The position numbers and the translations under genes were made by a program. Shown here in pieces: positions 10,543-23,281 of a stretch of 64,000 nucleotides of DNA. Position 1 is the stretch's first letter, and each line of letters opens with the position of its first letter. The notes beneath the pieces are model-generated. The model saw nothing but the letters and a program-made list of their open reading frames with translations. It had not been told where the DNA came from and did no database searches. The stretch comes from Sclerotinia nivalis (taxonomy: Eukaryota; Ascomycota; Leotiomycetes; Helotiales; Sclerotiniaceae). The stretch spans positions 1,798,001 to 1,862,000 of the forward strand of contig JAPEIS010000007.1 in NCBI GenBank assembly GCA_029531795.1, given 5' to 3'.

Positions 10543-13500
10543 ATGTTTTGTTAGAGGGAAGTATGTTGACACTCGATGAATAAGTGAATCTCTGTCGATT
10601 GCTGAAGCGGGGAAGGCTTCATCACGGATAGTTTGTCATGCCTGTAGATGCATTCAATTTGATATCAAGGGGCCCGAAAGCTGTCGCGTAAGAATGAAAC
10701 TATGGCGTCTTTCATGGATTTCGCGGTTTCGAGGAAGGCATACTTGGTTGTCAAGTTGGTATATTCGGTCGGATGGTGGCAGTTTGACGTGAGCGGAGAT
10801 ACGATTAGTGGCAAACTTGATGATATGACGTGGCATACGGATTAGGAGTTGAAAGCAGTAATGTTGAAGGTAGGCAAGGGCATTCGGCAATCCCTAGTCT
10901 GCCGGTTCGGTTTGTATGCAAATTCGCGTCCGGCAAAAGGGAACTTGATGGGTGCTTGTTCAGCTAGCGAGTATCTCGGTCGGCAACATCATATTGATTG
11001 ACAAGGCGCAAATCATGGTACTTCCGAGACCTTTTGGGAATGCGAATGTAATTTCAAAATGGTCGGATAAAATTACCCTCGTTTCGAACCTTCCATTTGT
11101 CCAAGCTAAACTACTGTATGTGCTTTGGCAATCTTTGTGATACTTCTGCATCCGGTGATGCTGATCGATGATATGGAAGAACGAGAGATCGTATTATGAA
11201 TGTGTTGAAAGTCGTGCGAGGATTAAAGCGAGCGATCTATCATGTTGCATTGATAATGACAATGGAAAGTCTAGAACATGCAAGTAATCCGCTTCGTAAT
11301 TTGTGGTTGGTTTGCTCCAATGACGACGGGTTCGCATGCAAAACGATCTTGAATGATTAAATCCGCAGCCGCGTTTATCCAAAGTATTTGTGTCGAGGCC
11401 TTTCGTTTATTCATATCGAGATCGGCATGATACGAGATCTAATGGAGCAAGTTATTCAGCGAGGAAGGAGGGTGTGTTGTATGTTTGTTTCCGAGTAGTA
11501 ATCGAGTGCAGGAGACACTTGGTAGAAGACAACCTCATAACGTTTTAGCATTGAAACAGGGAAATCTTTCCCAATTGAGTGAATAGAATGTTCCTTGCAA
11601 ATTTCTACCAATTATCGTTGTATGTGATGATTTTTTATCGGTCAAAACCATTAGATGACTGAAAGATGTTGAAGTTAGGGGATGAATGAATATAGCTGAA
11701 GTTCTGGTAATCCCACTTTAAATGACCGTAGTTGATATAATTTACAGGCAACATCCAAGCACTGAATCTAACTTTTTGTTGGGACTGAAATCTAATTGAG
11801 CCATCGCGCTTTCTACAAGCCTTCTACTGCTGTGAATACCATCAAATAGGCACTGACATTACTGAAATTTGAAGGGTTCCGAACTTGGCTGCCGACGGGA
11901 ATGTAAGTGGCCATCCCAACCGTTTGTGTTAAGGACTTGGAATGCGTCTTCACACTACATTCATGTGTATAATACAGCCGCCTAATTGCCAGCATTGGGA
12001 ATCAAATACAACAATATCTTATGGATGGTAGTCTTGATTATCTATCAACGATATTTTTGTATTGCAAAATATTATTCAATGGTTTACACGAACCCGAATA
12101 CCAGGTGAAGGTGCAGTTCCTTTCGGTGGCGAAAATATCGATTGGCGCGCTGCCCCTATAGTTCAGCAGCTCAGTGATTGAATGTATGCATTCAACTTGT
12201 GCAATGCTGCAAGTAAATCCTGAACGGTCGATTCAACAAGAGCTACATGATAGCAGTGACTCTTGGCTGGATCCTTTCTAGATGGAAAGTCGAAACGACA
12301 GTTGCATATATAGTGGTGTGCTATCACATGCTTTGAAGCCATACATCTTCGGGGCCTTCAATCGGCAGACACTTCGGCAAGGAGAGGACCGTATGTTTAG
12401 TATAAACTGTGTCGGTTATGAGTTGCGTCTTGATGAAGTAAGTTGGCTCGTTCACCTTAGCCGTCGAATACACTCCGCCAACTCGCCCATAGCCTAAAGC
12501 AGATTCTTCCTCGGAGGTGTCAATTCTCAGACAAAGATTGTAGAAAGAGATAGGAGATCACACCAGTCCTGGCCAATACGACGTAGAAGTGGGCAGTATG
12601 CCTGTAATACTAACTGTTATGTTGCTTGTCTAACGTTAGTGAATGCAAATTGGGTTCTAGGCTAACATTTCTAACCTCGCCTTGTCTAATTTGATTGGAT
12701 GCAAATCATGGCACTTTGAATAGTAACCCTCTTTGGCACTTTCACCTACAGGTAGTCCGGGGTACTAAATGCGCCGAAGCGTTCCAAGCGAGGATAGCCC
12801 CGCTCCACTCCTTCGGTACGCAAGCACGGGGTCTATTGTCATCTGTGCATATAGCCAACATTTTGAGGAATTCCATTGACAGCGGACTGGGGTAAGTGAG
12901 ATGAAGAACATCGTGGAGAAGATTCTATTTGAAGGATGGATTTGATGCTGCGCCCAGGCATCAAAACAATAGCGGTTACAGATTCCCTGAAAGCTTACTC
13001 GAATAACTTGTTTACCAGACCAGTTCGTGCATATTGATCCTGCACATATTTTCCCCAATATGCATTGAATCCGGAGAAAACACACCAATTTTGACGTTAT
13101 GATAGCACCGCACATCGCATTATGGAGTAATTTTTGAGTAATATGCATTAATTTCAATACTGCCATCCAAGCCAGATTTGAAAAGAAAATAATGGCCCGA
13201 TGATCATCATCCATCCCCATAACCTCGTGATTTGGTTGCCCCGAGCCATCAGGAAAAAATATGAGAAAACTATCGTCAGTCACTTAGCCTCCTGTTTAGA
13301 CAGGATAGAAAAAAACGCCACCGCAGATATTGTGCACATGTGAAGGGTTACACAGCATCCACCCGAAACCAATAACACTAGAGGTCAGCTTTGTGTTTAG
13401 TTCCCCACACCTGCACGCACGACCAACTGAGCGCCCTTAGCCTAGTACTAGGACTGGAATATGCCGTTGCACACTAAAAAAAAACAGTCGTGGTAGCGAG

Positions 13501-15710
13501 AGGTTACAAGTCCCTGGACAAGGCGAGCTGTTAGACCACTAATCGAAAGTCATGAGTTGTTGTGTAATACGATTGATTGGCATGAACAAGGGAGCTTAGT
13601 AATCGGTGGCACGGCGGATCGAGTATCAGACGTTGATGCAGCATCTGGTTCTCCCGGCTAAATATGAAATGAGGATGTACTTACGAGGCTTGGTCAGTGC
13701 CAACTGCTTTGGTTGCTCAATCACTATTTTTCAATATTTAGTTACTTCTTACAGGTTGCGTGACTTTCCTTATAAGATGACTTACGAACAATCTTTAAGG
13801 GAAGTACGTCATACTTTTGTCAGTGTTTCTATGTACGCATAGCCCTTCTGGCCCCGCAATCTCTGAATGTTCCATCTTATGCTCCGGCTTCCATGCCAAT
13901 GGACAAAGACTGACATCTGTCTTTCCAGTGGGTTTTTTGCATTTATAGCAGATTTCGGTCCAAGTATGACACATTTGGAGTATGTTTGGATATTCAGCTA
14001 TAGGAGGTAAAAGGTTGAATTACAATACTTCGCTTGAACTTCGCCAACAGCTTTGCGGCTGAAAAATGTTTTATAGATGTTTCGAAAGGATGAGGAAGAT
14101 GCTTCAATGGAGGCTTCAAGCGGATGAGGAAGATGCGAGAGCATACTTTCACAATCCTTCTCCTCTCTTTTTATAGCTAAGATATTGAGTTAGCCAAGGC
14201 TGTTCTACATGTTCGAATGGTTTTTCACAGCCAATGTAACTCTACTCTACGAGAGTGGAATGGTTTCCTAGGGCATTTTACACATTTTTTTGGCTGTACG
14301 GGGAGGAAACCTGTATCAGCAGTCCCAACGACGTCGTCCAGGAATGCTACGAGAATTGACAAGGAATGGGACCGAGTGTGTTGCGGATGGTTGCCTTCGA
14401 AGATGTGGTGGTTGGATGTAATATGAAAGCTAGAAGAGTAGACAAATTTACATGCAGCAACCACGGTTTACACAACCTTTCGGAGGGATCCTCAGCGTGC
14501 ATTAGTCGTCAATTGCATGTGGTGGACTCCTCCATGAGCTACTATCCACAAGGAATCGGCTTCATCCTACTAGAGAAAGAGGTAGGAAATTAGACTATAG
14601 TTTCCTTTCGTTCGAGCATGCATTGTCCCATGGACGTGCTACTGGCGTTAGGGCTTACCAAGTATGCAGGGGACACTCTCTGGCACCCATACTGGAAGAG
14701 TTCAGAGTAATACGATAACGCGCGTAACCACGATGTGCAGCAGTAAGCCGTGCTCGGGCCAGTTGGCCGATGGAACCAAATTACTGGATTCGATCACGTG
14801 TAAGTTTGCACAAAGATCTCGACTACCTTCGCAATGGTGATTGATAACCACGCAGAACATGCTGAAAAACTTGAAATATATGACTATGATATGTGGAATT
14901 TTACTTGTCAAAATGTGTTTACCCTAAAGAGTTCGTGAAACCTCTAGCAATATTGATATTGACGATAGTGATGAAAATGAGCGACATATCACGAAGAAGT
15001 TTGACTACTGCGTTTCCGGTACGCGGAGTCCGTGGAGACGAACATGTAGCTAGTTCTAACCGAGATAGAGGATGCAACTAGTTAATCGCTTGACACGTAA
15101 TAAGGCTTGAGTATTTTTGGGAACTATCCCAATTTCTCTTGCTGCATATTGATAGGACAGATGGGTGACGAGACATGCAAGTAGTACCTGGGTACTGGTT
15201 AGTATATGATACTTGCGGGCCCTAATCTGATATCGGATGATAGGCAGGCAGGGTAGCGTTAGTGATGCGCTGTCTTGGTTAGGGCAATACTATGACAAAC
15301 GAAACGCCCCTAGTCACCTATAGCTAGATTTCTGTTTCTTTTTTCATCGCAAATATCGGGAAGACCTGAAAATTGTTTTTCGTATATCTCCAACCATTCA
15401 TTTAATCATCCATACCGTATAAGGATCATATCATTTATGACTTTTTTTGTTTTTTATTTTTTATTTTTCAAAGACCAAGGGCCGGCCTGATAAAGATTTA
15501 GACCAAATGAAGTATTCCTATCCGGCTCAACCTCAACCTACGGGTACACACTTTCGTTCTCTTGTAGTCTGGCTGTATCTCCGCATATCTTCCCACCGAA
15601 AGAAACCACTACTGGAGGCCACCCGAATATATACCGATAGGAATTCTGTGTAACTCTGAAAAGAGTTCGTGTTTTGTTATGTCAAATTCAAAGTTTCCAT
15701 TGGTCAAATT
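10543..15710. other. Gene-free region, possibly with more decayed fragments
   Basis: Over 5 kb contain no intact gene I can support. Short open frames (for example 10654-10890 minus, 10960-11151 minus, 12282-12497 plus, 12765-13283 minus, 14366-14593 plus) have no recognisable domain and often have comparable frames on the opposite strand. Base composition is not as A/T-rich as the transposon remnants, so this is not typical RIP-mutated DNA. A tRNA-like string near 13490-13560 did not fold convincingly. Confidence 0.5.
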
Positions 15711-16134
15711 TTACGATTTTCGCGACGATTGAATCTTGGTGAAATATTCTATCATAAAATGATATTTTAGTCCTTTCTTCCAGTTAATAGTTTGTTGATC
15801 AGCCACAAAAACTTTAGTGGCTATTTCAGCTTTATAATAATAATCTTGGGAGCCTCTGGGACGTCTATCAAGTGGTTGAAGGCTTTTTCCATTTATTGGT
15901 AGCAGTAAGCGCAACTTGGCTGCTTTGTCACAATCACAATCACTTGATTGGCATGAAGCATCGTGAATCTCTGCTTGGCCAATCATTAGATACTTTTTTT
16001 GGAACACCCGCACAAACAAAGTATTTTGTTGAGATAGTGCCTTCGAATTTCGAAGGTTTCAATTGAACAATCACTCGAGACCTTTCCAAGGTGGACTGAA
16101 AAACGCCAGTGGCAGTCAAAGCAATCAAACACAT
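15711..16134 (-). pseudogene. Possible broken small gene, function unknown
   Basis: Two minus-strand frames join end to end if one base is removed in a run of seven A (about 16005-16012). The upstream frame, starting MCLIALTATGVFQSTLERSR at 16134, runs into PSKFEGTISTKYFVCAGVPK. The downstream frame continues KYLMIGQAEIHDASCQSSDC and ends at 15711. Together they would give about 140 residues of credible composition. It could be a homopolymer sequencing error in a real gene, a pseudogene, or chance. No family is recognised. Confidence 0.3.
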
Positions 16135-17413
16135 CGTTAAACAATGATCCGATGTCTCTGCACCTTCAAGCTATCTCAACGTCGTTGACACGATGATTGA
16201 TATTGAGAGCCGTCATAATGTTGAGCATTCCAGAGGCATCGTCTCATTCTTCGTGAAAAGCTCAACCTCGTAATGGGCATTCATGGATGGCTTGTGATAG
16301 ACCGTTCGAGGAATGTGAGATTTATGCAGGATCGAAGATCTGCACCCAAGGAGGCAACCTTGTGCAAGTCTATGGATGATACTCAAGGATTTGACAACTG
16401 TCTGCCGAATTATCCAGTTACTTTTAGGTGTGATGTGGAGGAAGGACCTGCATAATTCTTCGCTTTCTCTCTGTGAAAGGCGTTCGATCCCTGCTCTATC
16501 AGATACATATGCACGCAATTAGTGAGACCCAAGCCCACGACTAACTTTCTTGGTATTTCGCCAATAAACTATCATGAGTGTCTTATGGGAAACCCCACAA
16601 TCCACAATTCGACAGACTAGTGTTGATCCAACCTACTCGAGGACTTCTTCGCCATCATTTGACATGCAGGATTCGGCTTTCGTGAGGCGAGGGTTCATTA
16701 AAGAGGGAGAGACTGGCCCCCCTTCAAGGGATTTGGAAGCTTTTCTGCAAGGTACCCGTACGATTAACACTGAACAATAGCTCGTCTCAGAAGTTCTACT
16801 TGTACCATACTGTTTTTTTATACGTCTCCGGAAGTCGAACAAGCTCCTTGATTCCCTTACTGTCAAAACTCACAGAATTGGTAGATATTCAGTGAGTGTT
16901 TCTTGGTACAACGGCGCGTCTCTGAACAATACTAATCCCCTGATTAGCAAGATCCAGCCATTCGATCTTCAGAAAGGGTCTAATTGTTCCCTGATTAATC
17001 TCGTTATTCATATTCCCGTGGGCCTTACGTGTCCCGCACTGCGGTCGTTTAAGAGTACGCGACTCAAAACGCGACTTACATTTGTCTTGACAACCGCAAA
17101 TAGTCTGTAAGTTCTGTCTAGCTATATCCCTTTTGGAGTAATAATATTGGCTACGGTGCCGATTTTCATGGCATCAATGGTGTCGACATTCACATCTTCA
17201 CTCATAAATGGAAGCATGAGCCTTCCTGGCTACGCTGCCATTCATCGAGCTCATCGACTCACTGACAACCTATAGTGTTTTCAACTATACATACAAAGTG
17301 CAGAGCATCTAAAATATCGTAAGTTCTCAGTGCGGCAGATCTAAGAATATTTATGGTAATCTAACGCCATCTAGTTTTCGCTTCACGATATCACTAACCA
17401 CCCCCGCATAACC
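16135..17413. other. Upstream region of the C2H2 gene, no supported gene
   Basis: A minus-strand frame at 16213-16518 (101 residues) is not recognisable and has no supporting exon structure. The last few hundred bases before 17414 probably hold the promoter and leader of the C2H2 regulator. Confidence 0.45.
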
Positions 17414-18592
17414 ATGCTGGTGTACGAGAACAGGAGAGATTCCTATTCAGTCAATCCACCCACAAGTACACTCACCCCATCAGCGAGTGACTCTTACATA
17501 GAGTCGGTAAACTCATCTTGGGACATTTCTTTACAGCTTCAGCCTGGCACACCTGCGAGTTCCATCACTCGACGTACGTCTTTTGACGAGACCGTCAAAA
17601 TGGAGGAACTGTCTTTCCATAGCCACAACGGTCTCCCAGAGCGATACGGGAATACAAATATCAATGCTTTCTGTGATATGTCAGCAATGACTCAAGACAT
17701 GTTGACAGGTTTCCAAGAATCCAACATGTTCTTTGGTGTTGATGACGGGAAGGTATTGGCCGAAGCAAACCCCACACTCGCCTTTAACAACAGCTTTCAA
17801 GGCTACGCACCTGCTGCCTTCGGGTCATTTGATTCACAATGTCCTTCGAGTGATATCCCATCTCTGATGGATGATTTGTATTCGCCAACTGCGACATCAG
17901 AATCATCGGCAGCCATGGACTTTGTGGACCCGACACAAACGACGTTAATCGACACATTTGCCGATTTTCAGTCATCTCCAATAGGCCCTCTTACACCTAT
18001 CAAGTTTGGAACACCTTCATCGGAATTCAATGCTCAAAGATCGTACAATTCTCCTGCGGGAACTTCCACTTCAGGATACCTGGTTCCTCCGTCAAATTAC
18101 CAGGATCTCAGACACGATTCGATCTCTCCAATACGACAGCAACATCTCCGAAGGCCATACTTCGACTCACCTCAAAGCACAGCTGCTCTGCAAAGAATTC
18201 AAGCTGCCACACCAACAAAAGCGACAGCTCGCAGAAAGATAAAGCGAGAGCCCACAGTGCCCATACGAGTAGAAAACAGTGCCAAGCTACCATGCAACCA
18301 TCCTGGATGCAACAGGAAGTTTCAACGACAGGAACATCTCAAACGACATGAACAGACACACAACCACCTTGCTCCCAAACACCAATGTCCCTTCTGTAAA
18401 AAGGAATTCGGACGCACAGACAACTTGAAATCCCACATCGCTCTCCACAGAAAGAAAGATAGGAAGGCTGCTCGAACTGATTATCATCCAGATGCGGATA
18501 GATTCTATGAGTCCCTAACCAAAAAGAGTCGTAAGCCTGAAGACTCGGAAGCAAAATCGCTGCCTGTCAGGAGGAGATTGAGTGGTTATTAA
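17414..18592 (+). CDS. C2H2 zinc-finger transcription factor, BrlA/FlbC-like architecture
   Basis: This is an intron-free gene of 392 residues. The first 285 or so are Ser/Thr/Pro-rich and acidic, typical of an activation region. A basic stretch then leads into two C2H2 fingers at about residues 292-346: the first starts LPCNHPGCNRKFQRQEHLKR, the second HQCPFCKKEFGRTDNLKSHI. A Lys/Arg-rich tail follows. The EHLKRH...DNLKSH pairing resembles fungal developmental regulators of the BrlA/FlbC type, which control conidiation genes in Aspergillus. I would not assign orthology on this alone. It should act in the nucleus as a DNA-binding regulator. The start is the first ATG after several upstream stops. 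Confidence 0.88.
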   Translation: MLVYENRRDSYSVNPPTSTLTPSASDSYIESVNSSWDISLQLQPGTPASSITRRTSFDETVKMEELSFHSHNGLPERYGNTNINAFCDMSAMTQDMLTGFQESNMFFGVDDGKVLAEANPTLAFNNSFQGYAPAAFGSFDSQCPSSDIPSLMDDLYSPTATSESSAAMDFVDPTQTTLIDTFADFQSSPIGPLTPIKFGTPSSEFNAQRSYNSPAGTSTSGYLVPPSNYQDLRHDSISPIRQQHLRRPYFDSPQSTAALQRIQAATPTKATARRKIKREPTVPIRVENSAKLPCNHPGCNRKFQRQEHLKRHEQTHNHLAPKHQCPFCKKEFGRTDNLKSHIALHRKKDRKAARTDYHPDADRFYESLTKKSRKPEDSEAKSLPVRRRLSGY

Positions 18593-20582
18593 TATCAGTG
18601 TGAAAGAAGATGTCAATCAGAGAGAAGTTTCAATACTTGTAGCTTTGAGAACGCATGCCGGAGAGATCAGCAAATATTGTTAATCCATTTTGGCAAAATG
18701 GTACAGGAGTTGTAGATGACAAATAAGGCTGGGGATATTTCGTTCAAATGCATTCACTTTCATTATTACCAACCTTGTTTTGGTTGACTGTCATATTTTA
18801 TTTATTATTGGAAAAATATAGGAGGGGATCACAAAAATACAAAAGACACAGGAGGAAATGCCAACGTTCATGCCCGGCTTCAGATGTATTGGTATTGATT
18901 GGGTGTACTGGGTTGTATTTTACTTGGTTGGAATTCTTGTGGGCTTTGGAGCTTGGAGAAATGAGTTGGTATTGTCGTATATCTACTTAATATTGAACTT
19001 CATCTAGATAATCATATGTTTGGTGCAAATAATGAGAAAGTTCAGTGTGAATGTGACGAATATACTAGACAATGTCGGCGGCAGAGCTGACAGGAAGCAA
19101 GAGGTGTGACCCAAACATACAACAGATATCATTACAGAGGGGATACTTCGAATAATCTGCAAAAAAGTATGGTACGCAATAATAATGCCTAATGAAAATA
19201 CAAAATTAAATCTCACGATGCAATCATTACCAAAAACCTGCACTCCAGTCTGCAGGTACGACGGCTATGCACATTTGCATACATACACATTATGCACAAG
19301 CATCAGCTCCGTCCGCATCAATCTTCACCAAATTGATTACCTAGTATTTTTTTCCATTTCACTCTCTCATCTGCATGTATAGCCGTTGTACCAGACAACC
19401 TCATATGTCCAATTGAGCCCTTGCGTGGACAAGCTCTCGAGAGGTCACGAGTTTGTTGATCGCGGATGGGTTTGGATTGATATAGAATGATACCTATATA
19501 ATGATATATTATAGATCCAGAAGATTTCAAGCCATCGATTGTGTAATTTCCCGGGGGAGAGACATGTTTTCAGAATGGGGGGGCTGTTGTGGTGGGACTT
19601 GGGGTTGGTGCTTACGCTAATTTAGTCTGCTTATTATTCGTTTTGTTACTTGGGTGTAAGCACTGACCGGCCCTGCTTATGGATGAGCATCCTGGTGGCT
19701 GGATTGAACGGTGTTCCTTATAGACAATGAGTTCTTTACCTTGATTCGTTCTTGGAAACTACACACTATTGATGTGTAGCGACACCCATCCCCTTTTTGT
19801 CATCTGTTACTTTTGACGCTATGATCACCTTACTGTGATGTTGTCAAAATATAATCATTGGACCACATGCCATTATTTTGGTCAGCTAGATTCTATTGTC
19901 ATTGACTTTAATGCCGAGAATGTCTGGAACTGGTTGGGAGCCATGTCGAGGTCAAGATGTGATCCTTCATGTCGACCGGGATACTCTACCTGTTACCTGA
20001 GATAACTAAGACAACCTAGTACAGACTTCATCAAGCACGCTGCTGCAAAGGCATAACCACCACTACAATTTCTCCCCTCCCCTATTGTCCCTTGTGCTGA
20101 CTATCCATTATCAGATTTCGGTTTTCAGGGATATGTCAGCCATTATCAAGCATTGGCCGCAATCTTGATTACCAAAGTTCTCCATCTACAGATTTTATAT
20201 CCTCAGCAAGATTACCTACTTGCTTAGTTCTAAGTCTCCTTTTTCGGAGCTTTTCATCCTTGCTCAAAGGTCTCCTTTTTCTTCCGGCATAACATACTTA
20301 AAAATAGTCGTTATTTGAGTACCTTTGAAAAGCGTGAAGTAGTTGAAGGAAAACCTTCCATGAATGTGGTCTCCCCTAACGACCGACAACATCAACGTGA
20401 AATCACTAGGTCAAACCACACAAAAGGGACATTCTCAAGTGGCAGGCTGAAAATTATCATGGCTATAATTGATACAACTGAGTATCTAGCTCATATATGG
20501 TTAGATAATATACTGGTATCACATTTAAAACGCTACCATAGAATTATTACACACACGTCTGCCTCCCAGCTTCCCCTGATAA
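18593..20582. other. Intergenic DNA between convergent genes, no gene seen
   Basis: Short open frames only, none recognisable. It should contain the 3' ends of the flanking convergent genes. Confidence 0.6.
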
Positions 20583-21371
20583 CTAGATTTCCGACTTTCT
20601 CGCAGCTTTTTCGGCATCAAAAAGGGCGGCATGATCTCTAACCTTGTCCGACAGCAGTGCACCATCATGCGTATCTAGATTTCTGAAGCCTTCAACGATA
20701 CCATCTCTGTCTTTAACAGGCTTCTCTTGACTCCATTTGAACCTTCCCGCCATAGAGGTAATCTCAATCTCAATGCCAATGATGTTCTTCATGAGTAATT
20801 CAATATACCGCTCGGGTGCATCCGTCACTTTCCATGGATGTGTTTCATGAGTCTTGCCATAACCCATTATTGATGTCTCCATATGGTCAGATAGATCCGA
20901 TATCTGCTTCGCAAGGAAAATTCCAGATTCGGTGGACTTTGCATCGTAGTAAGTTTTCGCTTTACCGTACAGCTCCACAGCTTCGTAATCCCAGGTAGGA
21001 ACTACCTTTCCAGTATCCGGTTTGGTTTGCTTGTAGAATTTAGGTGTTACATAGTGATGGGCCGGTCCATTGAATAATACAAGAACGTCGTGCTCGAGGA
21101 CATTGGCTGATGATGGCTCCGAGACTGCTGTGCAGCTTTCGATGATGGCTTTTGCCTGAGGATTTTGTCGTGCAATGTGACCGCGAAGTCTACCGAGGCC
21201 ATTTGTGTTGCCATCAAAGTCAGCGTCAATAAGCCATGGAATATGACTGTTTTGAAGAAATGGATAAGACTCTGATTTAATTGCGGTTGTCAAAATACCA
21301 AGCGGATTCTGACGGATGAAGTCATGCAAGACCTCTGGACGCTTCTCGGCGTTGCAACTGGGAAGATGCAT
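20583..21371 (-). CDS. PaiB-type FMN-binding protein (FMN_bind_2 family)
   Basis: A single-exon gene of 262 residues, full length for the family. It starts MHLPSCNAEKRPEVLHDFIR, followed by NPLGILTTAI and a PFLQNSHIPWLID segment. The central region VLVLFNGPAHHYVTPKFY with downstream VPTWDYEAVELYGKAK is the hallmark of the PaiB family of split-barrel flavin-binding proteins. The C-terminal part has GIEIEITSMAGRFKWSQEKP and a helical tail. Bacterial PaiB represses protease and sporulation genes. In fungi these proteins are usually named negative transcriptional regulators by similarity, but a cytosolic flavin or heme-related role is equally possible. Confidence 0.95.
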   Translation of the reverse strand: MHLPSCNAEKRPEVLHDFIRQNPLGILTTAIKSESYPFLQNSHIPWLIDADFDGNTNGLGRLRGHIARQNPQAKAIIESCTAVSEPSSANVLEHDVLVLFNGPAHHYVTPKFYKQTKPDTGKVVPTWDYEAVELYGKAKTYYDAKSTESGIFLAKQISDLSDHMETSIMGYGKTHETHPWKVTDAPERYIELLMKNIIGIEIEITSMAGRFKWSQEKPVKDRDGIVEGFRNLDTHDGALLSDKVRDHAALFDAEKAARKSEI

Positions 21372-23281
21372 GATGTTGAAGAGAAGGTATGATTTCTTGC
21401 GACGAAGAATAGAGTAAGGGTGTAGACTCAGTTCTTATGATGAATCACGGGTATCACGACTCGGCAGGACTTTTGTATAGCCTAACTATACCCGCGGTAA
21501 TCCGATACCGGGTTTGTCAGTGTGCTGACTGAAGGGCGTAACCCACCATGATAGGAAATCAAATATATACTTACTCACATTGGAGGGCGGAAGTCCAATT
21601 TATTCAATGCCGCCGCGAGCATTTGTTTTTGATGAAGTAACATCCCGCGGAGTTTGTTAAAGTAGCACTAGTCCATTATTGGAAACTACCACCTTTCCGC
21701 GCCACATCTAATCAATTTTTGACTACCACGGGCATGTCTTCACTCCTTAAGCTCGGCTTCTTCGATTGTTTGAGCCTATACGATGACATCTGCTTATGTC
21801 GTCGATGCTGGTGTTTATCTGGTAGTAATTGATTGCCGTCAAAATTTTAAAGCAGCCACCGATCCTAACCCTTTTAGGGCAAAAATCGGGTTTTCCGAAG
21901 TCCGCGCATAGCCGTGATTGCGTTTCGGGTCATAAAGGTGTCGATGGGGGTAGAATGCAGAGCGCAAGGATTATAGGCTTTCGGCGCACATACGCTAAAC
22001 CCTACAGCATACCCACCCTGTGTAACGCTGTTGACATTTCAAACGTCAAACGTCAAACATCATCTATCATTGATGAGTTCTGGACTTCTGATTCAGTCGG
22101 AAGAGCAAATCTATCATATCTTCGCATGAAGCTTCGCAGTCTTATCAACATTATCCGTGAGATTTCTATTCACAAAGTCTCATCTGCCCGAAGACCTGGT
22201 GAGCAGCACCCCAATGTTTTGAAGACTGGTTGTGCCCCTTACTCATCTCGGCTGCAAACGACAAATAGTCGTGAATCGACAATTCTGTTTGTATCGGAAT
22301 TGTTGCGCAATGCTCTGTTGGCAAAAACCGAATGTGGCCACCATGTACCTCACATATAAAGACTAACTCCTCCTAGGCTTTGGCCCATCGTAGTGTCAAA
22401 TATATTTCGGCTCAAGTTGAGTCCTAACAACCCGGCCTAACCTCACCTAAGCTCCAGTGTAGGAATCTGCTTTCAAGGGGTGGCATGCTAGTAAGATGTG
22501 GAAGCATCGATGTCGTGTATCCTTCCGATTTAGTCGTGACGCATTTGTGACCTAACCATCAATTCCTTCGTGTAAGCAGAGGCCTGTCCAAGCAGTTGAC
22601 TCTTGATATGAGAATAGAAGACAGGAGTACTGACATAAAGTAGCAACTTAAACTTCAAGGAGTGACACAATCCCTCTGGAGCAAGCAAGCAACCTAGAAT
22701 AAAGTACGCTCCACGTCTAGAGCTCGAATTTCGGGGGCCTAAAGCTGATGTTGGCATCATTAGCCTGCTTCATTAATCCTGCTTGAAAGGATCGCATTGC
22801 ACAGTGGTCTCCCGGCATAGTTGCAGATACTCAGTATAGCCAAAGGCTTCTCAACTCTTGCATCAACATCTTCGACTCACCGTTGCTTTATTTGATCAAG
22901 AAACATTTTTGATAATCCAAATTGCTTTGTCAACTTGATAGCATTGCACTTTCCGAGAAGTCCTCCAAAGTTCGAACCTTATCGCTATCGGACTGTAAAG
23001 AGCAGTGTTTCATTGTCTAACACCATTCACTTCACTTCATTCGAGAGATCATTGGTTCTATTTTTTGATATTGGCAATCTCGGTTAAATCAACCACAATT
23101 AGAGATTTTCTTGTGAATATTGAGATTTCCTTGAGAATATTGAAATTTCTTGCATAAAGGGCTGTGCAGCTTCGAAACCTTGTTCTTGGATACCCATTCT
23201 TGTATCTTTTCTTCTTTTTTTATCGCACGCATTGAAGCTTCGCCGCGCGTAAGAATCTGTTCTACAGTTAAAAGGTTCAAT
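21372..23281. other. Divergent intergenic region, no supported gene
   Basis: This separates the PaiB-type gene (minus) from the leucine-rich gene (plus). The longest frame, 21829-22359 plus, opens with TTG; its first ATG is at about 21955 and the product has no recognised domain. I leave it out as a gene. Confidence 0.5.

Noticed and set aside
12765..13283. 172-codon minus-strand open frame
   Set aside because: No recognised motif, no exon partners and no conserved features that I can see.
13490..13560. tRNA-like string with GGTAGCGAGAGG and ACCACTAATCG
   Set aside because: I could not form an acceptor stem or a T-arm with the GTTCGA core on either strand, so neither a tRNA nor a SINE is supported.
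21829..22359. 176-codon plus-strand frame
   Set aside because: It opens at TTG, its first ATG is far in, and nothing in it is recognised.
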